A stretch of DNA of 64,000 nucleotides, from contig NZ_AQYH01000005.1 of the NCBI RefSeq assembly GCF_000380505.1, forward strand, positions 124,001 to 188,000, given 5' to 3'. Both the position numbers and the translations under genes were made by a program. The notes under the pieces were generated by a model. That model saw only the letters and a list, made by a program, of their open reading frames with translations, had not been told where the DNA came from and searched no databases. Below are positions 10,999 to 21,211 of the stretch, in pieces (the stretch's first letter is position 1; each line of letters starts with the position of its first letter). The stretch comes from Kaistia granuli DSM 23481 (lineage in GTDB: Bacteria; Pseudomonadota; Alphaproteobacteria; Rhizobiales; Kaistiaceae).

Positions 10999-12077
10999 AT
11001 GCACGCTCCCACACGCCGCCCGGGCAGCCGGCTGGCCGAGGCGCCGACATGGCGCATGCCTCCGATCTCGCCCATGTGGTGATCGCCTTCGACGACAATC
11101 GGTTGGCGAGCGAGTTGCTGGGCCAGTTCGACCAGAACCTCGCCATCATCGAGCAGAAGCTCGGCGTCGAGGCGGTGGCGCGTGGCAACCAGGTGACGAT
11201 CCGCGGCCGCCCCGATGCCTGCGCGCAGGCGCGGCTGGCGCTCGACCTGCTCTATGTCCGCCTGCAGCAGGGGCATGAGGTCGGCCCGGCCGATGTCGAG
11301 GGCGCCATCCGCATGGCGATCGCCGACGACGAACAGCTCTCCCTGCCGAGCCTGGAGCCGAAGGGCCGGCTCGCCATGGCGCAGATCTCGACCCGCCGCC
11401 GCACCGTGATGGCGCGCAACCCGGCCCAGGACGCCTATATCCGCGCCATGGACCGGGCCGAGCTGGTGTTCGGCATGGGCCCGGCCGGCACCGGCAAGAC
11501 CTATCTCGCCGTCGCCTATGCCGCGGCGCTGATCGAACGCGGCGACGTCTCGCGCCTGATCCTGTCGCGTCCCGCCGTCGAGGCGGGCGAGCGGCTCGGC
11601 TTCCTGCCCGGCGACATGAAGGAGAAGGTCGACCCCTATCTCCGTCCGCTCTACGACGCGCTCTACGACATGATGCCGCCCGACAAGGTCGAGCGCGGCC
11701 TCACCTCCGGCATGATCGAAGTCGCCCCGCTCGCCTTCATGCGCGGCAGGACGCTGGCCAATGCCGTCGTCATCCTTGACGAGGCGCAGAACACCACCTC
11801 GATGCAGATGAAGATGTTCCTGACCCGGCTGGGCGAGGGATCCCGCATGATTGTCACCGGCGATCCGACCCAGGTCGATCTGCCGCCGGGCCAGATCTCG
11901 GGCCTTGCCGAGGCGAGCGACCTGTTGCGCGACGTGCCGGGCATCGTCCAGATCAAGTTCACGGATGTCGACGTGGTGCGTCATCCGCTGGTCGGCCGCA
12001 TCGTCCGGGCCTATGATCGGGCGCCGCCCCGGCCGACCCAGCCGGCGCGCCTCCCGCGCGCGGGAGGACCGGCATGA
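10995..12077 (+). CDS. PhoH-like ATPase (PhoH/YbeZ)
   Basis: Cytoplasmic P-loop ATPase of the PhoH family, functionally tied to the RNase YbeY in rRNA maturation. Walker A is GPAGTGKT (residues 162-169) and Walker B is [11 protein letters not shown]. An N-terminal KH-like segment precedes the ATPase domain. Start GTG at 10995 overlaps the miaB stop by four bases; an internal ATG at 11049 would remove 18 residues and cannot be excluded. The 3' end overlaps ybeY by ATGA, giving the classical miaB-phoH-ybeY-corC order. Confidence 0.94.
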
Positions 12078-12571
12078 GCGGCGATACCCTGCCGATCGCC
12101 ATCGATCTGCTGGTCGAGGCCGGAGACTGGCCGGACGAGGACGGCCTGGCGCGCGTCGTGGCGCAGGCCGTCGAGGCGAGCTTCGCCGTCGGCCGGCTGC
12201 CGGCCGTCAAGGGCTCGGAATTGTCGGTCGTCTTCACCGATGACGAGCATGTGCGCCAGCTCAATGCCGACTATCGCGACAAGGACAAGCCAACCAATGT
12301 GCTGTCCTTCCCGGGCAGCCCGCCGGACTCCAAACTGTTCGGACCGCTGCTCGGCGACATCGTCGTTGCACGTGAAACAGTGGTCGCCGAAGCTGCCGAG
12401 CAGGGGCTGGCGTTCGAGGACCATCTGACCCATCTGGTGGTGCACGGGTTGCTTCACCTCTTCGGGCATGATCATCTGGAGGATGACGAGGCGGAACGCA
12501 TGGAGTCTCTCGAGACGGAAATCCTGGCACGCCTTGGCATCGCCGACCCCTATGCCGAACCGGCACTGTGA
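12074..12571 (+). CDS. ybeY: endoribonuclease YbeY (rRNA maturation factor)
   Basis: Zn-dependent endoribonuclease in 16S rRNA 3'-end processing and 70S quality control. The metal site H3xH5xH is visible in VHGLLHLFGHDH (His124, His128, His134). Its 165-aa length is normal. Coupled to phoH by a 4-bp overlap, with corC following 36 bp downstream. The NADYRDKDKPTNVLSFP block is a further family hallmark. Confidence 0.96.
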   Translation: MSGDTLPIAIDLLVEAGDWPDEDGLARVVAQAVEASFAVGRLPAVKGSELSVVFTDDEHVRQLNADYRDKDKPTNVLSFPGSPPDSKLFGPLLGDIVVARETVVAEAAEQGLAFEDHLTHLVVHGLLHLFGHDHLEDDEAERMESLETEILARLGIADPYAEPAL

Positions 12572-12607
12572 TGGCGGCGACCGCGAAACCACTGAAAACG
12601 ACGGACG

Positions 12608-13585
12608 ATGAGTGATACTGAGACGCCCGGTTCGAGCGCTGAATCGAACCCTGAACCTCCGAGTAGTCAGACCTCCGCGCCGGAGTTGCGCGAGGTCGAA
12701 CGTGCGCCGGAAAGCTGGCTGGATCGCATCCGCCAGGCCGTGGGCCTCAAGGTCGCCGGCTCCCTCCGCGATGACATAGAGGACGCGCTGGACGCTGGTG
12801 AGGAGGATGACACCTTCTCGGCCGGGGAACGGCGCATGCTGCGCAACATCCTCAAGCTGCGCGAGGTCCGCGTCGACGACGTGATGATCCCGCGCGCCGA
12901 TATCCTCGCCCTCGACGTCGACAAGACGATCGGCGAGGCGCTGGCCGCCTTCCGCGATTCCGGCCATTCGCGCATGCCGGTCTATCGCGAGACGCTCGAT
13001 GATCCGATCGGCATGGTCCATATCAAGGACCTGATGGACTACATGATGACGGTGGCGACCACCGCGAGCGGTCTCGATCTCAGCCGGGTCGATCTCGATG
13101 TCGGCCTGTCGCAGACATCGGTCGTCCGCGAGGTCCTGTTCGTGCCGCCTTCCATGCATGCGACGACGCTGCTGTCGACCATGCAGGCGAAGCGGGTGCA
13201 GATGGCCGTCGTCATCGACGAATATGGCGGCACCGACGGGCTCGTCTCGCTCGAGGATGTTGTCGAGATCGTCTTCGGCGATATCGAGGACGAGCATGAC
13301 GACGAAGCGCCGATGATTACGCAGGAGCCGGACGGGGCCTATCTCGCCGACGCCCGCGCCGATCTCGATGACCTCGAGCAGGTGCTCGGCACAAGGCTGG
13401 ATCTCGGCTCCGAGCATGACGATGTCGACACGCTGGGTGGCCTGGTCTTCACGCTTCTCGGCCGCATTCCCTCGACCGGCGAACGGATCGACGTGCCGGG
13501 CGGGCTGGAATTCGAGATCCTTGAGTCCGATCCGCGCCGGGTCAAGCGCCTGCGCATCCGCCGGGCGGACGCCGCGGCGGCTTGA
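12608..13585 (+). CDS. CBS-domain hemolysin/CorC family protein
   Basis: Soluble CorC/TlyC-type protein of 325 aa lacking the DUF21 membrane domain. It has a pair of CBS domains (about 90-210; VDDVMIPRADILALDVD begins the first) followed by a C-terminal CorC_HlyC (transporter-associated) domain with DEYGGTDGLVSLEDVVEIVFGDIEDEHD near 205-235. Family members are linked to Mg2+/Co2+ homeostasis; the hemolysin name is historical. It sits between ybeY and lnt, the common order. The first 40 residues are Ser/Glu/Pro-rich and probably disordered. Confidence 0.92.
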   Translation: MSDTETPGSSAESNPEPPSSQTSAPELREVERAPESWLDRIRQAVGLKVAGSLRDDIEDALDAGEEDDTFSAGERRMLRNILKLREVRVDDVMIPRADILALDVDKTIGEALAAFRDSGHSRMPVYRETLDDPIGMVHIKDLMDYMMTVATTASGLDLSRVDLDVGLSQTSVVREVLFVPPSMHATTLLSTMQAKRVQMAVVIDEYGGTDGLVSLEDVVEIVFGDIEDEHDDEAPMITQEPDGAYLADARADLDDLEQVLGTRLDLGSEHDDVDTLGGLVFTLLGRIPSTGERIDVPGGLEFEILESDPRRVKRLRIRRADAAAA

Positions 13586-13610
13586 CCGCCGCCCCGGTCT
13601 CCCGCATCCC

Positions 13611-13715
13611 TCTAGCGTGTTTTCCAAGCGAGGTGGGGGTCCGGTTCGCGGGCGGAAGACGCGACCCAGCAAGGCGTCGGAGCCGCTGCCGTTTCGGTGA
13701 AACGGCGAGAGGCTC
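13611..13715. repeat. two-hairpin intergenic repeat between corC and lnt
   Basis: Two adjacent imperfect palindromes fill most of this 168-bp gap. The first (about 13615-13663) pairs GCGTgTTTTCC and AGCGA with TCGCg and GGAAGACGC around a GT-rich loop. The second has an outer stem GAGCC/GGCTC (13680-13684 with 13711-13715) and a perfect inner stem GCCGTTTC-ggt-GAAACGGC (13688-13706). The TCTAGCGTGTTTTC opening and this two-hairpin order resemble a dispersed intergenic repeat I associate with Hyphomicrobiales genomes; that is from memory and not tested. The second hairpin could also end corC transcripts, though it lacks a T-run. Confidence 0.5.
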
Positions 13716-13753
13716 CTGTCGCGCCGCTTCGTTGATTGGCGATCCGGGAGGCC

Positions 13754-15391
13754 ATGGCTCTTCGCGCTAACATTCCGGCCGCGCCGGCCGTTGACCCGCT
13801 TCGGTTCCTGACCTCGGGCTGGTCGCGTCAGTTGACGGCGATCGCGGCCGGTGCGCTGTCGGCGCTGGCCTTGCCGCCGCTCGGCTGGTTTCCCGTCCTC
13901 TGGCTGACGCTGCCCGTCTTCGTCCTGCTGATGGACGGGGCCACCAGCCGCGCCGGCGCCTCGTGGCGGGCGCGGGCCTGGCCCGGCTTCGTGACCGGCT
14001 GGAGCTTCGGCTTCGGCTATTTCGTCGGCGGCCTCTGGTGGATCGGCGCCGCCTTTCTCGTCGACGCCGCCGCCTTCGCCTGGCTGATGCCGCTGGCCGT
14101 GCTGGCCCTGCCGGCCGGGCTGGCGCTGTTCTGGGGCGTCGGCGCCGGCGTGGCGCGCCTGTTCTGGCGGCCAGGCTGGTCGCGCATCGTCATCCTCGCC
14201 GTGCTGCTCAGCCTCGCCGAATATGGCCGGGGCCACCTGTTCACCGGCTTTCCGTGGAACGCCTTCGGCTACACGCTGATGCCGGTGCCGCTGATGATGC
14301 AGGTGGCGTCGCTGGTCGGCGTCTGGGGCGTGACGCTGCTGGCTTTTCTCGTCTTCGCGGCGCCCGTGCTGCTGCTCGGTTGGGCCAACGGCAACCGTTT
14401 CGCCGATCGTTGCGCCTTCGCCGTGCTGGCGGCCCTGTTCCTCGCCGATCTCGGTTTTGGCGCCTGGCGTCTCGCCACGGCGGCGCCGGCGATGGTCCCC
14501 GGCGTGCGGCTTCGCCTCGTCCAGCCGGTGATCGCGCAGGACGAGAAATGGGCCTCGGGCCGGGACGACGAGATCCTCGGGCGCTATCTGAGCCTGAGCG
14601 CCACCGGCATGCAGGAAGGCGAGCCGGCGCCCTTCACCCATCTGATCTGGCCGGAGACAGCCTTCCCGTTCCTGCTCGCGGAAAAGCCGAACGCGCTGGC
14701 GACGATCGGTGCTCTGTTACCGGAAGGCACGACACTGATCACCGGAGCCGCGCGGGCCGAGGCGGGCCCGGGCGAGGACGACGAGGTGCGGGTCTTCAAC
14801 AGCCTGCAGATGATTGATTCCAGCGGCGCGATTCGCGCCAGCTACGACAAGGTTCACCTGGTTCCTTTTGGGGAATACCTGCCGTTCGAAGGCCTGTTTC
14901 GTCGCATCGGCCTCCGCCAGATGGTGGCCTTGCCCGGGGGCTTCGACGCCGGCAGCCGGGCAGTGACGCTGGGCGTGCCGGGAGCGCCATCCTTTGGTTC
15001 CCTGATATGTTATGAGATCATCTTCCCCGGCGCGGCTATTGATGTCGAAAATCGGCCCGGCTGGCTGGTCAATGTGACCAATGACGGCTGGTTCGGCGAC
15101 ACGCCGGGCCCTTGGCAGCACCTTCATCAGGCCGCCGTCCGTGCCGTAGAGGAAGGCTTGCCCGTCGCAAGAGCAGCCAACTCTGGAATATCAGCAATCA
15201 TAGATCCTTATGGCAACCTTATCGCAACGCTCGGTGTCGGGTCGTTTGGCGTCTTGGATGGCCCGCTGCCGAGTGCGCTGTCAGCAACCATTTATTCAAA
15301 TTATCGTGACCACCTCTATTTCGCCTTGATCATACTGGCATGGGTTGTGGGTTCTACTGGCAGTTTCACCCGGACTAAACAGCCCAATTGA
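13754..15391 (+). CDS. lnt: apolipoprotein N-acyltransferase
   Basis: Inner-membrane enzyme adding the third acyl chain to lipoproteins. The ATG at 13754 is chosen because GGGAG (13746-13750) is correctly placed; an in-frame TTG at 13736 lacks this. The product is 545 aa: about six N-terminal membrane helices, then a nitrilase-like periplasmic domain with the Glu-Lys-Cys triad at Glu301 (WPETAFPF), Lys366 (YDKVHLVPFGEYLP) and Cys419 (LICYEIIFP). From about 15170 onward the codons become visibly more AT-rich (ATA and TTA-type choices) than in the rest of the gene, although the frame and family length are intact. Confidence 0.95.
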   Translation: MALRANIPAAPAVDPLRFLTSGWSRQLTAIAAGALSALALPPLGWFPVLWLTLPVFVLLMDGATSRAGASWRARAWPGFVTGWSFGFGYFVGGLWWIGAAFLVDAAAFAWLMPLAVLALPAGLALFWGVGAGVARLFWRPGWSRIVILAVLLSLAEYGRGHLFTGFPWNAFGYTLMPVPLMMQVASLVGVWGVTLLAFLVFAAPVLLLGWANGNRFADRCAFAVLAALFLADLGFGAWRLATAAPAMVPGVRLRLVQPVIAQDEKWASGRDDEILGRYLSLSATGMQEGEPAPFTHLIWPETAFPFLLAEKPNALATIGALLPEGTTLITGAARAEAGPGEDDEVRVFNSLQMIDSSGAIRASYDKVHLVPFGEYLPFEGLFRRIGLRQMVALPGGFDAGSRAVTLGVPGAPSFGSLICYEIIFPGAAIDVENRPGWLVNVTNDGWFGDTPGPWQHLHQAAVRAVEEGLPVARAANSGISAIIDPYGNLIATLGVGSFGVLDGPLPSALSATIYSNYRDHLYFALIILAWVVGSTGSFTRTKQPN

Positions 15392-15543
15392 CACGCTGAA
15401 GGTGTAGTTGCATTTTGCGGGCAGGGCGGGGCTTGTGTAATCGGCGGTAGTCGCCGGAAGTGAGTGCAGGCACGCGGACTTGTCAGAGCATCGCTCTTTC
15501 CGGTCTGGGATGTGTTGCATGGGTCTAGGAGAAGAAGCCCTTG

Positions 15544-15954
15544 ATGGCTAACAAGAAGCAGCCCAATCCCGTTGATACGCATGTGGGTGGGCGAGTTCGG
15601 CTCCGCCGCATGATGCAGGGGATGAGCCAGGAAAAGCTGGGGGAGAGCCTTGGCATCACCTTCCAGCAGATCCAGAAATACGAGAAGGGCACCAACCGCA
15701 TCGGCGCGAGCCGGCTGCAGCATATCGCCCAGGTTTTGGAAGTTCCCGTTTCCTTCTTTTTCGAGGACGCGCCCGGCTCCTCGAACGACAGTGGCTTTGC
15801 CGAGTCGCGCCCCGCTGCCTTCGTGACCGATTTTCTCACCAGCACCGAGGGCCTGCAGCTGAACAAGGCCTTCATCCGGATCAAGGATCCCAAGGTTCGC
15901 CGTCGCATCGTCGAGCTGGTACGCGCCGTCGCCGGCGACGAAGCGGAAGATTGA
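15544..15954 (+). CDS. praR: helix-turn-helix (XRE/Cro) regulator, PraR/PhrR-like
   Basis: Small DNA-binding protein (136 aa) with an XRE-type helix-turn-helix: RVRLRRMMQGMSQEKLGESL, then FQQIQKYEKGTNRIGASRL. The C-terminal half is not a recognised sensor domain. It resembles rhizobial PraR, encoded beside metK, which represses attachment/biofilm genes in Rhizobium leguminosarum and R-body genes in Azorhizobium. AGGAG at 15527-15531 lies 12 nt before the ATG and 9 nt before an in-frame TTG at 15541, so a one-residue longer start is possible. A TTGACA hexamer lies at the end of lnt, but no convincing -10 follows. Confidence 0.85.
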   Translation: MANKKQPNPVDTHVGGRVRLRRMMQGMSQEKLGESLGITFQQIQKYEKGTNRIGASRLQHIAQVLEVPVSFFFEDAPGSSNDSGFAESRPAAFVTDFLTSTEGLQLNKAFIRIKDPKVRRRIVELVRAVAGDEAED

Positions 15955-16123
15955 GCCGCTTTTCGCGCCAATCGAGCCCGAGACGAAAGTTTATTCCCAG
16001 AACTCGCTGTTCGGCGCCGTCATGCCCATTGCGGCTTGACCCACGGAACGTACTGGCTAAAAAAGCTAATTAGTTTCGCCGGGGCACCCTGCTCCGGCCA
16101 TTTTCTGCGCGGGGTCCGTTTCG
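15955..16123 (+). promoter_or_regulatory. structured leader of metK, candidate regulatory RNA
   Basis: The 169-bp gap contains, in order: a hairpin GTCAtGCC-cattgc-GGCtTGAC (about 16019-16040); the AT-rich stretch GGCTAAAAAAGC with the palindrome CTAATTAG; and a 9-bp stem GCCGGGGCA-ccc-TGCTCCGGC (16078-16098, one G-U) followed by CATTTTC, which could act as a terminator. The segment CTTGAcCCACG...GCTAAAAA resembles the 3' half of SAM-II riboswitches, but the conserved 5' GAUUU loop is not visible, so this is not a confident SAM-II call. Regulation of metK by SAM through this leader is an inference. Confidence 0.35.
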
Positions 16124-17310
<1,187 letters not shown>

Positions 17311-17314
<4 letters not shown>

Positions 17315-18009
17315 CCACTCCGGACCACGCGTTCAGGCGCGATTCCTTCTATGGCCGGCGCAAGGGGCACAATCTCCGCGCCGGTCAGGCCGAAACCCTC
17401 GCCGATGTGCTTGCCCATCTCCGCGTCGACCTCTCCCGACCGGCGCCGCCGGCGCTGGCGGAACTGTTCGAGGCCGATGTCGGTGACGTCGTGCTCGAGA
17501 TCGGCTTCGGCGGCGGCGAGCATCTCGTCCATCGGGCGACCACCGAGCCGACCGTCGGTCGCATCGGGGTCGAGCCCTTCGTCAACGGCATGGCCAAGGC
17601 CGCGTCGGCGATCGCCGCCGGCGGCCTGACCAATGTCCGGCTGTTCGATCGGGACGCTGCCGAGCTGCTCGACTGGCTGCCGCCGGCGAGCCTCGCGGCG
17701 ATCGACCTGCTCTATCCCGATCCGTGGCCGAAGTTCAGGCACTGGAAGCGCCGCTTCGTCTCCGAGAAGAACCTCACCCGCTTTGCGCGCGTGCTGCGGC
17801 CCGGGGGCCAGTTCCGCTTCGCCTCCGACATCGAATCCTATGTCGAGTGGACGCTCCTGCATGTCCGCGACCACGAGGAATTCCGCTGGACGGCGCGCGA
17901 CGCCGACGATTGGCGCCAGCCCTGGGCCGGATGGCCGGGAACGCGCTACGAGCAGAAGGCGTTCCGCGAAGGCCGCCAGGGCACCTACCTGACCTTCGAG
18001 CGGCGCTGA
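17311..18009 (+). CDS. trmB: tRNA (guanine-N7-)-methyltransferase
   Basis: SAM-dependent methyltransferase forming m7G46 in tRNA. The SAM-binding loop is [11 protein letters not shown] (near residues 63-73) and the family signature [16 protein letters not shown] lies near residues 132-147. GTG start at 17311 is coupled to metK by a 4-bp overlap, so SAM synthase and a SAM user are co-translated. The 232-aa length is typical. Confidence 0.95.
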
Positions 18010-18097
18010 GGCCCATCGCGACGGCCGCCGGCGGATCCGATCCGTCGGCCGACCGCCGGCTCGCATCGCCCGCGATCGGCGGCCAAGCCGCTTTTGC

Positions 18098-18126
18098 TTG
18101 CATTCCAGCGCTTCTGGGCCTATACG
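18098..18126 (+). promoter_or_regulatory. candidate promoter of the rimP-nusA-infB operon
   Basis: TTGCAT (18098-18103) and TATACG (18121-18126) are separated by 17 nt, in the 215-bp gap between trmB and rimP. A transcript would start near 18133 and carry a leader of about 90 nt before the rimP start. No terminator is visible after trmB, so read-through is also possible. Confidence 0.45.
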
Positions 18127-18224
18127 CCTCTCATCATCTCAAACGATCGGTTCGTAAGAGAGAGTGGACCTCCGGGCCCGCTCCGGTCGAACGCACCCTA
18201 CGAGATCAGGCACGGAGTATCCAT

Positions 18225-18833
18225 TTGGCGGACATTGCCCCGGAAAACGAAGCCCGCATCGTCACGGAGACGGGGCTCGACGCCCATGTCGCGGCGATCG
18301 TCGAGCCCATCATCGAAGGGCTTGGCTACCGCTTGGTGCGCGTCAAGATTTCCAGCCGCAATGGCCAGACGGTGCAGGTCATGGCCGAACGGCCGGACGG
18401 CTCGATGACGGTCGAGGACTGCGGCGCGATCAGCCGCAACATCTCGCCCGCCCTCGACGTCGAGGATCCGGTCGCTGCCGCCTACCATCTGGAAGTGTCC
18501 TCGCCCGGTATCGACCGGCCGCTGGTTCGCCGTTCGGATTTCGCCCGCTGGGCCGGCCACACCGTCAAGATCGAGCTGGGCGCGCCCGTCGAGGGCCGCA
18601 AGCGCTATCGTGGCGTGCTGCTCGGTCTCGACGGGGACGCGACGGGGCTGAAGCTCGAGGATGCGCCGGAAGGCGCACCCGACCGGGTTCTGCTGCCGCT
18701 CGATACCATCACCGATGCCAGGCTGGTCATGACCGATGCCCTGGTCGCCGAGACGCTGCGCGAGGCCAAGCGCCTCCAGCGCGTCGAAGGCGTGGACGAC
18801 AATGACTTAACGGATGAGACCAGCGACGCGTGA
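18225..18833 (+). CDS. rimP: ribosome maturation factor RimP
   Basis: 30S assembly factor, first gene of the nusA operon. I place the start at TTG 18225 because GGAG (18214-18217) is spaced 7 nt from it and the following residues ([18 protein letters not shown]) match where rhizobial RimP proteins begin; the open frame extends upstream without family similarity. The 202-aa product holds the conserved [12 protein letters not shown] and [23 protein letters not shown]-type core (about residues 85-110). nusA follows after 42 bp. Confidence 0.92.
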   Translation: MADIAPENEARIVTETGLDAHVAAIVEPIIEGLGYRLVRVKISSRNGQTVQVMAERPDGSMTVEDCGAISRNISPALDVEDPVAAAYHLEVSSPGIDRPLVRRSDFARWAGHTVKIELGAPVEGRKRYRGVLLGLDGDATGLKLEDAPEGAPDRVLLPLDTITDARLVMTDALVAETLREAKRLQRVEGVDDNDLTDETSDA

Positions 18834-18875
18834 TCGCGGCGCCGGCAACCAGTTCAGGTTAACGGAGACAGGACG

Positions 18876-20477
18876 ATGGCAGTCAGCGCCAACCGCCTCG
18901 AACTTCTGCAGATCGCCGACGCGGTCGCCCGCGAGAAGGTAATCGATCGGCAGATCGTGATCGCGGCTATGGAAGATGCGATCCAGAAGGCGGCCCGTTC
19001 GCGCTACGGTTCGGAAACCGACGTGCGCGCCGAGATCAACCCGAAGACGGGCGAGATCCGGCTGCAGCGCCTGCTCCAGGTCGTCGATACCGTCGAGAAC
19101 CCCGCCGTCGAGATTTCGCTCGAGCTGGCGACGGACCAGAATCCGGCCGCCCGCGTCGGCGACTATATCGCCGAAGCCTTGCCGCCGATGGATTTCGGCC
19201 GCATCGCGGCGCAGTCGGCCAAGCAGGTCATCGTGCAGAAGGTCCGCGAGGCCGAGCGCGATCGCCAGTTCGACGAGTTCAAGGATCGTATCGGCGAAAT
19301 CATCAACGGCTCGGTCAAGCGCGTCGAATACGGCAATGTGATCGTCGATCTCGGCCGGGGCGAAGGTATCGTCCGCCGCGACGAGATGATCCCGCGCGAG
19401 GCGTTCCGCTATGGCGATCGCATCCGCGCCTATGTCTACGACGTCCGCCGCGAGCAGCGCGGGCCGCAGATCTTCCTGTCGCGTACCCATCCGCAGTTCA
19501 TGGCCAAGCTGTTTGCCCAGGAAGTGCCGGAGATCTACGACGGCATCATCGAGGTGAAGTCGGTCGCCCGCGATCCGGGTTCACGCGCCAAGATGGCCGT
19601 GATCTCGCGCGACAGCTCGATCGATCCGGTCGGCGCCTGCGTCGGTATGCGCGGCTCTCGTGTCCAGGCGGTCGTCAACGAGCTCCAGGGCGAGAAGATC
19701 GACATCATTCCGTGGTCGCAGGACGCCGCCACCTTCATCGTCAACGCGCTGCAGCCGGCGGAAGTCGCCAAGGTCGTGCTCGACGAAGAGGCCGCGCGTA
19801 TTGAAGTTGTCGTCCCGGATGACCAACTATCCCTGGCGATCGGCCGTCGCGGACAGAATGTCCGCCTCGCCTCGCAGCTCACGGGTTGGGATATCGACAT
19901 CCTGACCGAGCAGGAAGAATCCGAGCGCCGCCAGAAGGAATTCCAGGAGCGGTCGTCTCTGTTCAACACGGCGCTGGATGCCGACGAAGTCGTCGGCCAG
20001 CTGCTTGCCTCCGAAGGTTTCGCCTCGCTCGAGGAAATCGCTTTCGTCGAGCCCGAGGAACTGGCTTCGATCGAAGGCTTCGACGACGAGACGGCCGCCG
20101 AGCTGCAGCAGCGCGCCCGCGACTATCTCGACAAGCTCGAGGCCGAGCATGACGAAGAGCGCAAGACGCTCGGCGTCACCGATGAGCTCAAGGAAATTCC
20201 GGGCCTCACCAGCTCCATGTTGGTCGCGCTCGGCAAGGACGGCGTCAAGACGATTGAGGACTTTGCCGGCTATGTGCCGGACGACCTGGTCGGCTGGGCG
20301 GAGCGGAACGAAGGCGAGACGACCCGTCATGGCGGTGTCCTCGACGGCTTCAGCCTGACCCGCAGCGACGCCGAGAACATGATCATGACGGCCCGCGTCA
20401 AGGCGGGCTGGATTACAGAAGAGGAAGCTGCGGCTGAGCAGGAAGCAAGCGCCGAGGGCGAAGAGGCTGAGGCCTGA
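18876..20477 (+). CDS. nusA: transcription termination/antitermination factor NusA
   Basis: RNA polymerase-associated elongation factor. Domains in order over 533 aa: N-terminal polymerase-binding domain (1-130); S1 domain (about 135-200, [20 protein letters not shown]); two KH domains (about 210-345, with [18 protein letters not shown] and [19 protein letters not shown]); and C-terminal acidic helix-hairpin-helix repeats (about 370-510). The acidic tail ends in [17 protein letters not shown]. It is flanked by rimP and ylxR in the standard operon. Confidence 0.97.
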   Translation: MAVSANRLELLQIADAVAREKVIDRQIVIAAMEDAIQKAARSRYGSETDVRAEINPKTGEIRLQRLLQVVDTVENPAVEISLELATDQNPAARVGDYIAEALPPMDFGRIAAQSAKQVIVQKVREAERDRQFDEFKDRIGEIINGSVKRVEYGNVIVDLGRGEGIVRRDEMIPREAFRYGDRIRAYVYDVRREQRGPQIFLSRTHPQFMAKLFAQEVPEIYDGIIEVKSVARDPGSRAKMAVISRDSSIDPVGACVGMRGSRVQAVVNELQGEKIDIIPWSQDAATFIVNALQPAEVAKVVLDEEAARIEVVVPDDQLSLAIGRRGQNVRLASQLTGWDIDILTEQEESERRQKEFQERSSLFNTALDADEVVGQLLASEGFASLEEIAFVEPEELASIEGFDDETAAELQQRARDYLDKLEAEHDEERKTLGVTDELKEIPGLTSSMLVALGKDGVKTIEDFAGYVPDDLVGWAERNEGETTRHGGVLDGFSLTRSDAENMIMTARVKAGWITEEEAAAEQEASAEGEEAEA

Positions 20478-20503
20478 GAGCACTCTGACCGCGGAGAAAC
20501 GAT

Positions 20504-21211
20504 TTGCCGCGTAAGAGCGAACCCACGACACGCAGCTGCATCGTCTCGCGTGAGACGATGCCGTCCGAGCAACTGATCCGATTTGTGCTCGACCCGGAGG
20601 GTCGGGTCGTCCCCGATCTCCGGCACCGGCTGCCGGGCCGCGGCGTCTGGGTTACGGCCCGCGCCGAGATGGTGGCCCTGGCGGAGAAGAAGCGGCTCTT
20701 CAGCCGCGGCTTCAAGGAAGAGGTCAAGGTTGAACCGGACCTCGCCGGACGAGTTGAGAAGCTGATGGAGGATTCGGCCTTGCAGGCTGTCTCCTTCGCA
20801 AGGAAGGCCGGTGAAATCGTCACCGGCTTCGCCAAGGTCGAGACGGCCATCGCGCGAGACGCGGTGGTTGGCATCGTCCAGGCGCAAGAGGCCGGCGACG
20901 ATGGCCGGCAGAAGATCGACGCGGCCTTGAAACGCCGTTTTGGCAGGGCTGGTGCCGTTCCGGTGATCCGTATCTTTCGATCGGAGCAATTGGATTTGGC
21001 ATTGGGCCGGTCAAATGTGATACATGCTGCTCTGCTCGCGGGCCGGGCGAGCGAAAATGTGATAGAGCGTGTCGCCGCGCTCGCCTGTTTTCTGGGTGAA
21101 GACGGGCTCGTTGCTATTGGCGATGACGTTGGCGCGATCGACGCGCCGCAAGTGCGTGAACCGAACGTGTCGGCAATGGCCGAAGACCCCGCAGGACAGA
21201 AGACCGAATGA
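20504..21211 (+). CDS. YlxR-family RNA-binding protein with C-terminal L7Ae-like domain
   Basis: Small basic protein between nusA and infB. Residues 1-90 form the YlxR (DUF448) fold, with [19 protein letters not shown] and LPGRGVWV; residues about 95-200 resemble the L7Ae/YlxQ RNA-binding fold ([22 protein letters not shown]). In Firmicutes these are two separate genes, while the fused form is usual in Alphaproteobacteria. Start TTG 20504 is supported by GGAG at 20493-20496. The stop overlaps infB by ATGA. Its role is probably in transcription/translation coupling, unproven here. Confidence 0.87.
   Translation: MPRKSEPTTRSCIVSRETMPSEQLIRFVLDPEGRVVPDLRHRLPGRGVWVTARAEMVALAEKKRLFSRGFKEEVKVEPDLAGRVEKLMEDSALQAVSFARKAGEIVTGFAKVETAIARDAVVGIVQAQEAGDDGRQKIDAALKRRFGRAGAVPVIRIFRSEQLDLALGRSNVIHAALLAGRASENVIERVAALACFLGEDGLVAIGDDVGAIDAPQVREPNVSAMAEDPAGQKTE

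Noticed and set aside
17724-18224. Upstream extension of the rimP frame
   Set aside because: It overlaps trmB in another frame and the gap; the TTG at 18225 has a proper ribosome site and matches the family's start.
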